The notes below the pieces were generated by a model that searched no databases, was not told the DNA's origin, and saw only the letters and a program-made list of their open reading frames with translations. Of a stretch of 64,000 nucleotides of DNA, positions 1-10,490 are shown piece after piece; the first letter of the stretch is position 1, and every line of letters starts with the position of its first letter. The stretch covers positions 62,001-126,000 of the forward strand of contig VCJN01003585.1 in NCBI GenBank assembly GCA_006384855.1. Direction: 5' to 3'. The DNA comes from Tetraselmis striata. Its lineage: Eukaryota; Chlorophyta; Chlorodendrophyceae; Chlorodendrales; Chlorodendraceae. The translations under genes and the position numbers were made by a program.

Positions 1-3000
1 GTGTAGACGCCTGCCCACGGCCTGACACACTAGGCACATGAGCGCTCGAGTGCTTCTCCCACGCTGCCACCGGGCCCTGATCCGAGAGTGATGCGCTGAC
101 CTTCCCCTTTCCAAAGTTTGTCCTTGGTTGGTACGTCTTCCATTTGCGCGGGCCCTGCCTGAAGGGCAGCACTTCCTCAGACGGACCTTTGCTGCTTGAG
201 GGTTGGATGTGCGCGTCCTCCAGCTCTGGAAGACGAGGCAGCGGAGTAGACAGCGTCCCGTCTTGGTGTCCAAAGCGCACTGGTTCCTGCTGGGGCCGGG
301 TGTCCACGCCCCCGCCGTGTGCGCCAGGCAGCGCCCCCTCCGTGGCCTCATACGCGCGCACGTCTTCTGACGCCTCCACGTCAATTGTGACCGAGTCGCG
401 CAGTGGCAGCGGGGCGGTGCTGTCATCGGAGTTGATCTTGCTTTCACACAGGGCGCCGCCCAGAGGCATTGCAGCTCCGGCAAAGAAACTGCGTTGCCGT
501 CGCCTTTTCCCGGAGATGGAGGACTGCAGTACACGCAGGCGCGCCTGCAGCCCGGTGGCAGCCTCGGCAGCGGGAGGCAGCTCAACGCTGCACCTGGCGT
601 TGCTATAGTTCTCCATGAGAGCCTCCTTGGATTTGCACATGTTGGCGTGTCGTGGCAGCAGCACAAAGAGCAGCAGCAGTGTGAGGACCACGGCCTGCGC
701 GTACAGGAAGTATAGGTCGTACTCGTACTGCATGAGCAGGCCACCTGGGGCGCACGCCAGCAGCCAGGCCCCAAGGAAGACGGGACAGCTGATGGCGGTG
801 AGCGCGAAGCGCGCGTAGAATCTCGTGTGGAAGAAGGCGGCCCCCGGAAAACCCTTCCTGAGGGCGGCTTCCTTGAAGGTGGTGGTCGAAGAGACGGGAT
901 CAAGCGCCAGGAAGGTAGGGAGGTTGACTATGTACGCCAGTGACCAGAGCTTGTAGCGCGAGCCTGGCAGGCTGGAGCCGGAGAAATGGAACGGGAGCGA
1001 GGCCCATGACATTGCGATGAATGCCACCGTGACAACAATGCTAATCCATGTCCAGGTGTAGATCTCCAGCATGTACGAGTACACAAATCCCTCCTGCAGC
1101 ACGAACGCCTGCGCGCGAGCAGGGCGGGGCACAATGCACGCATGCATCAGCCCAGCACGGATGGTGACATGGTGTAGCAGGGGCCAGGGCGGCTGCCCCG
1201 TCTCCTCCTGGGCGCTACACTATGCAGCGGGCTCCCATTCCAGCAAGCGATTGCCAGCCTGTGCCACCGCCACTGACACCCATAGCAAACCAGTGCCATT
1301 TCTTGCATCATACGAATGCGAATGACAACCAAGGGACAGGTAGCCTTCCGCCCGGTACAGTTCTTGTACGGCTTGCAGCAGCGTACTACGATATGCATAA
1401 GCATTGCGGGAGCCGTCTCACCTCTAAAATACCTTTGGTTGTAGGCCGCAACTTGGGCTTGCTAGCAACCTATAAGAACATTCGCGGTCGTTTTGTCTTT
1501 ATCTGGCCTCTGATTACAGCAGGCAGGGTAGGTTATCATTCGCAGTGTTCTCCACTTCCGAGTGCTGTGTCGGGCACCCGCCATATATTGTGAAACATCA
1601 TTTCGGACGGACCAGCATAAAGGAAACCCACGGATGTCATTCTTTGTCACACAACAATCGTTCCCACTATTGTAGCTGTACGAGTACGAGTACTGGCAGT
1701 AATCATTATTTCCCACTAGGCCGCTCCCTCCTTAACCCCGCATCCACACCACCGCCGGCACGCATCCCCGAATCACCCGCGGCACTGGCCGAGGCAGGTT
1801 CAGCGCACCTTCCTTCGCCCGCCGGTGCACACTTGGCGGCGACTACGCATGAACGCCGCATGCAGTGGTATGGATTGCAAATCCAACCCGGCAACCCCAC
1901 AACACTCAAGACATAATGGAGGCGGAGTTCATTCTTGCATGGGCTGCAGGCCGCTTTTGAACTTGGCGGTACATCAGCCATGTTCGTCTCGACATTCCCA
2001 GCGCGTGCTCTGTGCTCACAATTCAAATATGAAGGGGTACCAGTACGGTGGCCGCTCGAGAGCGTGCTCGCTGCCTCATCAGACGGCGCAGATTCGTCTG
2101 CCATCCCGTTGCTGAAGCTGCACAGCACGTCCGAGGATCACCCACACACACACGTGCTCGCGTGGCCCGGACTCTGAACCGTGTGCGCATCACTCATCCA
2201 TCCCGCCTTATGCGGGATGCGGGCCGCTTTTAGGCGGCTTGCTGTGTTGATTTTCTAGTTCTGGGGAACTGCCCTTTTTGTAATTCACACCAGTACGTGG
2301 TGCAGGTAAGGATTTCATGTTGTAGCGCTGCTGCTACGCGACGGCACCCGCATGAGTCCGTAACCAGTGTACTGTACATAAGGCGGATGGAACGGATGAC
2401 GACTGAGGCCGATATTGGTGATTGCTGGTATGGGTACGAGTACTTCATACTTAGCGAAACCCGCTACTCGAGTGTATTAGTCGAATTTGTAGGGTGTATT
2501 TGCCGCTACTCGACGCGTGCGCCAGGTACCAGGTAGTACCGTCGTAGCGGAGCGTATTTAGCCACGTCTCTGACGACGCCGCTGGCAGCCGCCGGCGGGA
2601 GTGCCGGCCCTTGAGGCCAAGCACCTGGACGTGCCCGAATGTTGACAGGGGTTGTTGTAGCCCTGGGAGAGGGGTTTGTGATTGAGCGAGACTATACCGC
2701 TGGGCAAAGTGCACCCACCTTGAACTTGATCCCCCGCTTCTCTCGGCGGCTCCAAAGCAGCGCCAGGATGTAGCACACGCATGCCGTCATAGTACAGTAG
2801 TACACCTCCCGATACACCGGCTGATACCGCACGGAATACACCGCTGCGCACCAGAGCAGCAGGCGCCTCAGAGGGGGGAACAAAAGTCACCACATGGCGT
2901 GGCAAATGTAAGCGAAGCAAGACGTGTGGGCGCAGCTGTGGCCCATACTTAGTCCTGCTAGGGAACAAGCGTTGAAGGACGCCGCCGCTTGTACGTGCCA

Positions 3001-3096
3001 GTCCACGGCGTCCCAGTACCGGAAGTATTTCCGTGTCGCAATGCCGTCGAGGGCCACCAGCTGCCCACCTGGCGTCTCCCCGTCCAGCGGCCGCAT
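1..3096 (-). CDS. Multi-pass membrane protein, 3' part (runs off the left edge)
   Basis: The exon at 1108-1 is open to the window edge and follows a good acceptor (cgcgcag) at 1109-1115. It encodes at least four hydrophobic helices: one around YTWTWISIVVTVAF, one around LWSLAYIVNLPTFL, one around ALTAISCPVFLGAWLLA and one around AQAVVLTLLLLFVLL. A long hydrophilic tail rich in Ser, Pro and charged residues follows. An upstream exon ending at 2719 (donor AAG|GTGGGT) encodes another hydrophobic stretch, VYYCTMTACVCYILALLW, and joins the 1108 exon in phase 0. A further exon, about 3096-2995, reads KYFRYWDAVDWHV before its donor; its join to the 2719 exon was not resolved. The 1.6-kb last intron carries a dispersed repeat (2040-2262). 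I do not recognise the family. A channel or transporter is possible but this is not shown. Confidence 0.6.
2040..2262 (+). repeat. Dispersed repeat, copy 1 (inverted copy at 48775-48995)
   Basis: About 220 bp here closely match the reverse complement of 48775-48995. Both copies contain the words gctcgctgcctcatc, gcgcatcactcatccatc and gatgcgggccgcttttag or close variants. Both can be read as a short peptide containing MADESAPSDEAASTL (on the minus strand here). A shorter match continues to about 2310 (taattcacaccagtac), also seen near 48665. This is a transposon-derived interspersed repeat of unknown class. Confidence 0.7.
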
Positions 3097-3100
3097 GCCG

Positions 3101-4912
3101 TGCCCGCACCTGCCACCCAGCCGTCCTGCTCACCGGAGACGTGCTGCGTGCTGGGTGCTGCCAGCGAAACTCACTGCCGCCGTGAAGCAGCGCAGCTCGG
3201 CGAGGGCTCGTCCCGCAGTACTGAGCCCCCTGCAGTAGTGTCCCAGCTGGACGAGTAGTCTGGCCTGCGCTGCGGGTGGTACAGCCCTACTGTGTAACCA
3301 CACTCGCCAGCACTCCACGCGGCCTGCCAGCGCGCATGTTAGAGGCTCTTGCACTGCTGGTCGATCTCGCGGAGAGTGAAGTCTCCGACTGCCTGCGAAA
3401 TTGGCTAGCGACGTCGGTAGGTAGAATCGTTTATTACTGTTGCGCCATCGTGTTGCGGCGGTGCCGGTACCGCCTGTCTGGTACCAGTACTCGGTGAAGT
3501 GATATGCTCGCTACCGGTCCTGCTCGCTTCTGCGGCTACAGGTACTGTACTGTACATTGAATAATATTTACATGAGCTAGCAGCAGAAGGCGATATCGGA
3601 AATCACCAAAAAACATGGAATAATATACAAGGAATCCACGTTATCCCTCGCCCGATCGGTTATTTTATCGCAGTTCATCCGCCTTATCCTACTATTAGTT
3701 GCTAATTTGGTCGTAGCGGGAGATTGCATAGATATATTAATTTTCAAGCATCATGCATGTTTGTGTTAACCCGACGGCCCGGCCCGGCCCGGCCGGGGTG
3801 ACACCAGGCCAGGGCTATAATAGTTTAAGAGGTGCCTTGCCTAAATTTTCGCGTTCATCATATGATCGTCGGATATCCGACGGGGGCGACATCGCGACAG
3901 CGTGGATCCTCGTATATTCCTCGTATAAGGGAAGTGCCGGTTATCGCACAGCAAACGTATTTTAAAATTTTAGCATGTTTAAGATGCCCTACACACCCAG
4001 CAAGACATTTGATCCCAAGGGGGCCACACTGTTCCTGGGGCATGTTCATGGCCTCAAACACAACCCTTAGCCCCCTTGGACGGTCCCCGCGCCGGTAGTG
4101 GGGTGGTGGGCTATGGCCAAGGCGGGCTGTTCAACGGGCCGATGTTGTCATGTAACAATTGGCACTTATGCCGCCTTTCAAATACAAGCATGATGCTCCA
4201 CCCGTTCACCATGTATGCGCCGCACAGCGAGAGCTGCACAGATGCCGCCGCGACCAGGTGGCAGCATGGAGCTCAAGAGGAACTACGGCAAAGAGGTCGT
4301 GCCCTCATAGCAAGAAGGGGGTGGCCGTCGGCGCGGCGAGCAAGTCGGCGGCGAAGCCGCTGCCGGCTGTCGGCAAGAAGCCGCCAATCAGGGCTGCAAA
4401 CAAGCATACTGTCACCCACCTCCAGGAGCAACTCGACGCAGCACGCATCATGATGGACGGCAAAAACGAGCAGCTCAAGGCGACGAGCCTAGATCTGGAG
4501 CGACAATTGTCGTTAATCGAGGAACTAGCGGCCGACATGAAGTTGCATGCGGTGGATGCGAGGCCGAGGCTGAAAAGATTGGAGGCGCAAATTCGTCACC
4601 CGGGCGGGGTAAGGCACATATTATCCAGCGAATAAGCGTCGATTTTTCGGCCATGAGCTTTATTGCCGTACGGGTACCCGTATAATGCAGCGGATCGGGC
4701 CTATATGTGCATGACTGAAGCACTTATCTCCTGGCATGTAATACTAAGTACTATAATCCACCCACCCGCCCGCCCGCCCGCCCGCCCGCCCACGGTCCTT
4801 AATTACACAGCCGTCCGATTACGATCTCACGGTTGGGAGGCTATGAGTACTGGTACTCGCTACTCGCTGCTGGTAATGGCATACAAATCCACAACCAGGG
4901 GGGGTTAGGCGG
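3101..4912. other. Intergenic stretch without a convincing gene
   Basis: The block holds a short GGCCC-type repeat (3778-3797), AT-rich patches, and a CCCG microsatellite at about 4760-4793. A word of about 45 bp at 3566-3610 recurs at 20229-20273 (contains gagctagcagcagaaggcga). One ORF is listed separately. Confidence 0.5.
4159..4635 (+). CDS. Possible coiled-coil ORF, unrecognised
   Basis: This open frame has a lysine/alanine-rich middle followed by a heptad-like helical stretch (HLQEQLDAARIMMDG through LERQLSLIEELAADMK). No domain is recognised, there is no flanking splice evidence, and the surroundings are repeat-rich. It may be a fragment of a mobile-element protein or chance. Confidence 0.2.
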   Translation: MALMPPFKYKHDAPPVHHVCAAQRELHRCRRDQVAAWSSRGTTAKRSCPHSKKGVAVGAASKSAAKPLPAVGKKPPIRAANKHTVTHLQEQLDAARIMMDGKNEQLKATSLDLERQLSLIEELAADMKLHAVDARPRLKRLEAQIRHPGGVRHILSSE

Positions 4913-5094
4913 GCTGTGGTGCGCTCGATGGAGCGTGCCACAGCAAAGGAGAATGTCTGACCGGTCGGTCCGCCGTGAAAGCAGGTAGTGGCCCTGACCG
5001 GCCCCCGCAATAGTGCGCGCGCACACGCGCGCTACGGGCGCCGTGCCAGGGCTATTTCGTACAGGTAGAGAAAGCACATAAACTAGTTTAGAAC
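4913..5094. repeat. Terminal direct repeat, left copy
   Basis: This 182-bp copy is close to identical to 7697-7880. It contains an imperfect hairpin (gtggtgcgctc, then gagcgtgccac) and a GC-rich alternating purine-pyrimidine stretch near 5010-5030. Confidence 0.8.
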
Positions 5095-5189
5095 ATTTCA
5101 CAAGGAATGCCTGGTTTGCCAACTAGAAAATGCCGGGCGCAGCAGGCCACGGGCGGGGGTCACGGGTGGGAATATATTAATGTTGAAGG

Positions 5190-7101
5190 CGACGACAGGC
5201 CAGCGGGGTGCACCCACGAGAAGGCGGTCGTCTATACGGCCAGGAATGAAGAGGTCGTGGCGCGGCTTCCAGGAGCGCAGGTCAGAGCACATCTCCGAGA
5301 GGAGCTGGTACGAAGCTTTGACAGGCCAGTAGGGAACAAAGACGATGGCTGGGGCACCGCTGGACTCCAGTTTGGAGACAAGATCGCCGATGAGGTTCCA
5401 TGGAGGGTTACACCAGTTACGTTCGCAACGCCACGCAGCGTCGGAGAGGCGCAGGGCGTCGACGGCCTCGCACCGCGGGTCACGCCAGCGGGCGTTGTAG
5501 CGGGGTAGGAGGGCGTTTTCAGCTGTCGCGAAGCGGTCGATGGTGCAGGCGCCCCATTCAGCAGTGAGCGAGGCGAATCGACGAGGGTTGAACGGCTAGT
5601 CGTCGCAGTCAACTTCTCGACAAAGGCGGTCAGCCCAGATACTCGCCGCAGAACGGATGTAGCGCACGGAAAGGGTAATGCCGTGTGTGTCCATGAGGTA
5701 CCATGTTTTGCGTAGCTCAGCCATGAGGCGCGGAGAGCGAGAAGTGAGGTGGGTGAGGACGCCGACAACCGCTTGGGTATCCTCGTGCAAGCGGATGTGA
5801 CGGTTACGGAGCATGGGCAGGAAGGACTCAATAGCCAAGCGGACGGCTTTGAGCTCTTTGAGAGTAATGTGCGCAGTGCGGTCATCGTCGTACCAAAACC
5901 CCCGAGCTTCATGGTCTCGTTCAGAACGCCGGCACCCCAACCGTACGACGAACTGTCAACGTGTAGGTATCCGGTTTCGACAGGGCGGTTAATGGGGCGG
6001 CCGTTGTGATGGGCGGGCACGCCCACCCACCATTGCAAAACGCGTTCGAGCCTGGCGGGTGAGCTTGACACGGCCGGACCAAGAGTCGCGCGTCTTGAGC
6101 ACATCATGCAGGTCACGGAGGTAGAAACGGGCAGGGGCGATGGCCAAGTAGAGGAACTGGCATTTTCCCGCGAGAGCGGCCAACTCGCGAGCTGGCAGCC
6201 ACCGACGGTTGCGTTTTGCTCGTTGGATTAGGCGTTTGGCCGCACGAGCAATGCTTGCGAGTTTCTCAGCAGGCGCATGAAGAGTAGGCGACCCCGATGT
6301 GTCAATTTCTAACCCCAGGTGCATGAGCTTTTGGGTGGGCTCCCACACGCCCTTGTTGGGGTTGCGCAGCAGACCAAATCCCGAGAGGTGGCGTTCGATG
6401 TAGTCACGTTGCCAGATGGCCTTAGCCGGAGTCCGAGCTAGAACAATAAATCGTGAGTCCATGTAGGGTAGCATGCGTAGGCCAAATCGGCGCCCGAGAA
6501 TAGGTGCGCCGTCTGCTTCAGCCGGGTTACGACGCAATGCCCTAGTGAGGACGTTGGTGAATTGGCATAAGTAATAGGGGGACAGAGACCAGCCCATGGG
6601 AAGGCCCGCCAGTCGGTACATAGTGCCGCGGTAATCGACAGTGAAAAAGTCCATGTCCTCAGGGGCGATTACAACCGCGTATAACCCATCCTGCATGTCC
6701 ATCTGCAACATGTAGTCCCCAGGGCGCGCCATATTTCGCAAATGCGAAAGCGTCTCGAACGAAAGATCGCGCGTCTCGCAATAGCGGTTCAGGGGGCGAA
6801 GGTCAATGATGAGCCTCCATTTGTTTGTTCCAGGCTTAGGAACCAAGAACAACCGAGACACCCATTTCGCGCAGTAGCCTCGCTCCCATGCCCCAACGGC
6901 CAGGAAGCGAGCCAATTCACCGTCCATAAACTCCAATTGGGCAGGAGTAGCATCCCCCATTGACAACCCATGATGAAAAGACGGTGGGGCAAGCCCGTCC
7001 AAGAAAGGAACGCGTACACCTATGGAGATCCAGTTGAGAACACTACGATTCGCACCACCGGCTTGCCAGTTGCCGAGATTACGACGGACGCGATGTCTCA
7101 T
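5190..7101 (-). pseudogene. Reverse transcriptase-RNase H-methyltransferase-like polyprotein, broken
   Basis: Reading 7101 to 5989 gives an RT domain with motif A around QMDMQDGLY (Asp135) and GLPMGWSLSPYY. The catalytic box reads LPYMDS instead of YxDD (residues 213-216), so the second catalytic aspartate is lost. The frame then shifts near 6070 and back near 5930. Between and after these breaks lies RNase H-like sequence (VDSSSYGWGA; HITLKELKAVRLAIE; IWADRLCREVDCDD). A stop at 5596-5598 replaces the Trp expected after that last motif. Downstream in the same frame the sequence continues with WGACTIDRFATAEN and a NPPW motif typical of N6-adenine methyltransferases, to about 5190. It is clearly inactive: two frameshifts, one nonsense codon and a lost active-site residue. 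Confidence 0.8.
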
Positions 7102-7696
7102 AAAGGGGGAGTCGGGAGTACGGGAATTGACGCGATGGATGTCGCGAGGGGGGCGCGAGCAGAGCGCCTTGTCGCTCTGCTAGCTCTCTCTGTGTCGGCG
7201 TCAGGATCCACGGTGCGCGGCACAGTAGGAGTGCCGCGGCGTGGGAGTAGCCATGTGCCACTGGGCGTTGGCTTGGCCACTTGCAGTGTACTGTCACTTT
7301 GTACTCGAATCTGTACTAGACGGCGGGCGCGCGTCGGCATACGCCCCAGTCGGAGCGCATCGCGACACCTACGCCGAGTAGGGGCAAGTACGGATCGAGC
7401 CATGCCCACAAGGGAAGGGGCAGCCATGGGTTACTGTTGGTCGACACTTGTTGAAGGGCTTGGACCGTGTTCCACTGAATGGGGAAGCGCTGCGGCTTCG
7501 TCCTCTCCTCGCGTTGGGCGAGTAATCAGCAGCTCGTTCGCGGGTAGTAGTTAGCACGTCGCAAGCGGCGCGCGTCCATTAACCACACAAACCCTAACGG
7601 GTTTCTCCCAGAGGGGGGGGGGGGGGGGGGGGGGCGAAAGGCTTCGCTCACCGTACATGGTACCGGCACCCTGCGCGGCAAAATTGCCGTGACTTT

Positions 7697-7880
7697 GCTG
7701 TGGTGCGATCGATGGAGCGTGCCACAGCAAAGGAGAGTGACCGGCCGGTCCGCCGTGAAGGCAGGTAGTGGCCCTGACCGGCCCGCCCCGCAATAATCGT
7801 GTGCGCGCACACGCGCGCTACGGGCGCCGTGCCAAGGCTATCTCGTACAGGTAGAGAAACCACATTAACTAGTTTAGAAC
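7697..7880. repeat. Terminal direct repeat, right copy
   Basis: This is the 184-bp partner of 4913-5094 in the same orientation. A pure G run (7612-7634) lies just inside the element beside it. Confidence 0.8.
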
Positions 7881-10490
7881 CAAAAAAACTCTGGTACTTC
7901 AAATAAGCGCTGGCAATGCGAACGCTCGCTGCTGGTACTGGTACTCGCTACTCGCTGCTGGTACTGCTGGTACTGGTACTGGTACTGGTAGCGACTACTC
8001 GTTGCTGGCAATAGAAAAACAACTCTGGTACGTCAAAGCGCTGGCAATGCAAACGCTCGCTGCTGGTACTTCAAAGCGCTGGTAATGCAATTCATGGAAC
8101 TGTCGTAGGCCAGTGATATAGAACCCGTTCTTTTAAAATTTTCTGAAAAATCGACGCATCGCTGATTCAACTGTCAAGTTACTTCATATCCGATAAAATA
8201 TGCCTCGCGCCTTTTTTTCAACAGACATGAATAATGAAATATACCGGCAGTATTACGGGTACCCGTCCCGAACGGTACGTCCATTCCTGGCCCCCCACCC
8301 CACCGTGTAATGAGTATGTGTTTGCGCGTAGAAAAGGGACAGATAATTTAGCGAGTTTGTTTAAGTGTGGGTGGGGAAATGCAAAACGCTGAGAACGTAA
8401 ATGGGTATGTATTTAAAAAAGTATCTGTGGTTAGCGTTGTTTTGTTGCGGCATTTGCTAGATGCATGGGTGCCGCTATATCTATCCGATTGATCATGGTG
8501 ACAGAACCGCGATGGAATCCATGTGTGCATTATGTGCGTGGCTGCATGTCTATGCTTTGATTTGCGAGCCATGTGAACCATATATATAGCATGCTCGACT
8601 TTTCGAGCCGCCCTTGATGACTGCAGTTTCTTTGGCCTTCGGATCGTATGATCAAGAAACCCAAAGAAGCCGCATTGCGCGAGTCCGTGAACCAGATAGT
8701 GGACTTTTGAGTCAGTCTGTTTTGTGTATCCATCAGTGTGGCAACCTTATTGCGCGAGTCCGGGAACCAATGGACTTTTGAGTCTGTTTTGTGCATCCAT
8801 CAGTGTGGCAAACTTTTGATTCTTGTTTTGAGCCTTTGGTCCTTTTGAGCCTAGGAGCGTTTTATGTATCCTATGGTTCCTTACGATCTGTGAGACCCTG
8901 AGCTTGTGGAACAACTTCGTCTTCGTGAGAACCTTTGACTGTTTTATTTTGTGTAGTCTTTTGGTGGGGAGCCGGGGGGCCTTGGCCCGACTTCTACTAT
9001 TCGGAGGGTCACATTCGCTTGCGCTCTTGGGTCAGAAAAAAGAAAAACCCGCGCATCGCGTGCGAGTTTTCGTCCGAATGGGTCCAAACTATTTGTTGCA
9101 CTGGTTGCTTGTAGGTGTCATGTCATGTCGCGGCCGTCGGGCCGCAGTGTGGTGTGCCGGCGGTACTGGCTGGAAAAACAGTATAGCAAATAGCGGCGCG
9201 GGCGACGGGCGTTATGCGTAGTGCCATCTATCCCTGCAGCAACGCTCGCCAGATCTCTCCCCGTCTACGAAAACTGGAACGCGTCATCGCGTGTGGATTA
9301 CTTCCGTGATATCGCTTCCCGCGGTAACCGATTATCGCTTAACTGCGGTATCGCTTCCATCCCTAGGCTAGGGCTTTGTACTGCGGTGATACGGCCCGCG
9401 CTAGATGAGGCAGAATGGTCGCCGGATCTTGGCGGGTGTGGGTGCTGAGCTTTGACGGGCGGCCCCATTGGCCGCTTCCGAGTGCTATCTACGGCTGGCT
9501 GTCGGTCGATACGCATTGCCGCTCGTCAGTGCGGAGCGTTGGGAACACGAGCCGTGGCGGAGAGCTGGAATTTATCTACATTTTAATGGCGCGCTACGAG
9601 TACATTTGGTCTACGCCTGCTCGGATCGTGGTGGCCGAAGCGGTCATGCCATAATAACCTTGGTGGGATGCCTACGGCGCAATACTCCCTCTTAACTAGC
9701 AAGGTGCCCATCCTCGTCTGGGCTGGTGGTCGGGTCAGCATACCTGCTGCCACCCCTCTCTTTGGCTTGGGCGGGCCCACGTCTCCAGCAAGTACGAGCC
9801 CCCCCTCCTTCATGGTGTTCTCCTTTCCATCCATGGTAGCCTTACAGTTGGTAGCAACTTTAATTTATTCAGAAAAAACCACAAAAGAGGGAGATGGTGC
9901 GGCGTAGCCTGTCGAGGTAGTGGAGTCAGTGGAGCTGGAGTTGGCCGGGTGTGACTTATGCTATGTTTGCTTTGCTGCGCGCTTATGCTATGTTTGCTTC
10001 GCTGCGCCGCGCGCTACATTTGCAGCTGGGCGTTGCTATGCATTGTCCTTCGATCCCCCCCCCCCCCCCCCCCCCCCCCCCTTGTGTGCTCCTCTCGCCC
10101 CGGTGCCGTTTTCACGCGCAACGCTCTGAGCGCGTCTCCCGACAGCTGCTCTCGTCGTCTGTCCGCTGCTTTTGAATAAGAATTACAGGAATGTATTTGG
10201 CCCGGCGACGTTAAACCTTCCAGCACGGCGCATATCCGCTGCGTCACGCTTTGATGCGCGGCGGTGGTTACGCCATTTTATTTTATTTAGGCAAGCGTTA
10301 CATGCACGTGCGTGCTTTATATCATGTAGCGACTACCCCGTACAGGCAGGGGTAACCATATTTCTGTGGGTGTAAGGTAACCTTCTGCAGATACGGCCGG
10401 GGTCGTCTTAAAAGCAGGCGCCCCCTGCCAGCTCTGAGCAACCGCACGGCGTCTCGGCCCGCTTCACAGCGAGGCACAGCCGAGAGGCCA
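7881..10490. other. Intergenic region with simple and tandem repeats
   Basis: It begins with a GTAC/CTGGTA-rich patch (about 7920-8080) and contains a two-copy tandem repeat (8673-8812). Between 9950 and 10015 the word cttatgctatgtttgctt occurs twice, and a C run lies at about 10054-10081. I found no ORF with gene-like features. Confidence 0.5.
8673..8812. repeat. Two-copy tandem repeat of about 70 bp
   Basis: Units at 8673-8745 and 8747-8812 share attgcgcgagtccg, ggacttttgagtc and catccatcagtgtggcaa. They differ by a few substitutions and a short deletion. Confidence 0.75.

Larger units (their letters stand above)
4913..7880 (-). mobile_element. Decayed DIRS-like retroelement with short terminal direct repeats
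   Basis: The RT/RNase H/methyltransferase-like coding remnant on the minus strand is bracketed by two direct repeats, 4913-5094 and 7697-7880. They share gctgtggtgcg at one end and aactagtttagaac at the other. No Gag and no tyrosine recombinase is seen inside the 3-kb span, so the copy is non-autonomous. Terminal direct repeats rather than inverted ones suggest a PAT/Ngaro-like arrangement, or an internally deleted element. Known: DIRS-order elements combine RT, RNase H and often a Dam-like methyltransferase domain. The assignment to DIRS rests on protein resemblance. Confidence 0.7.
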
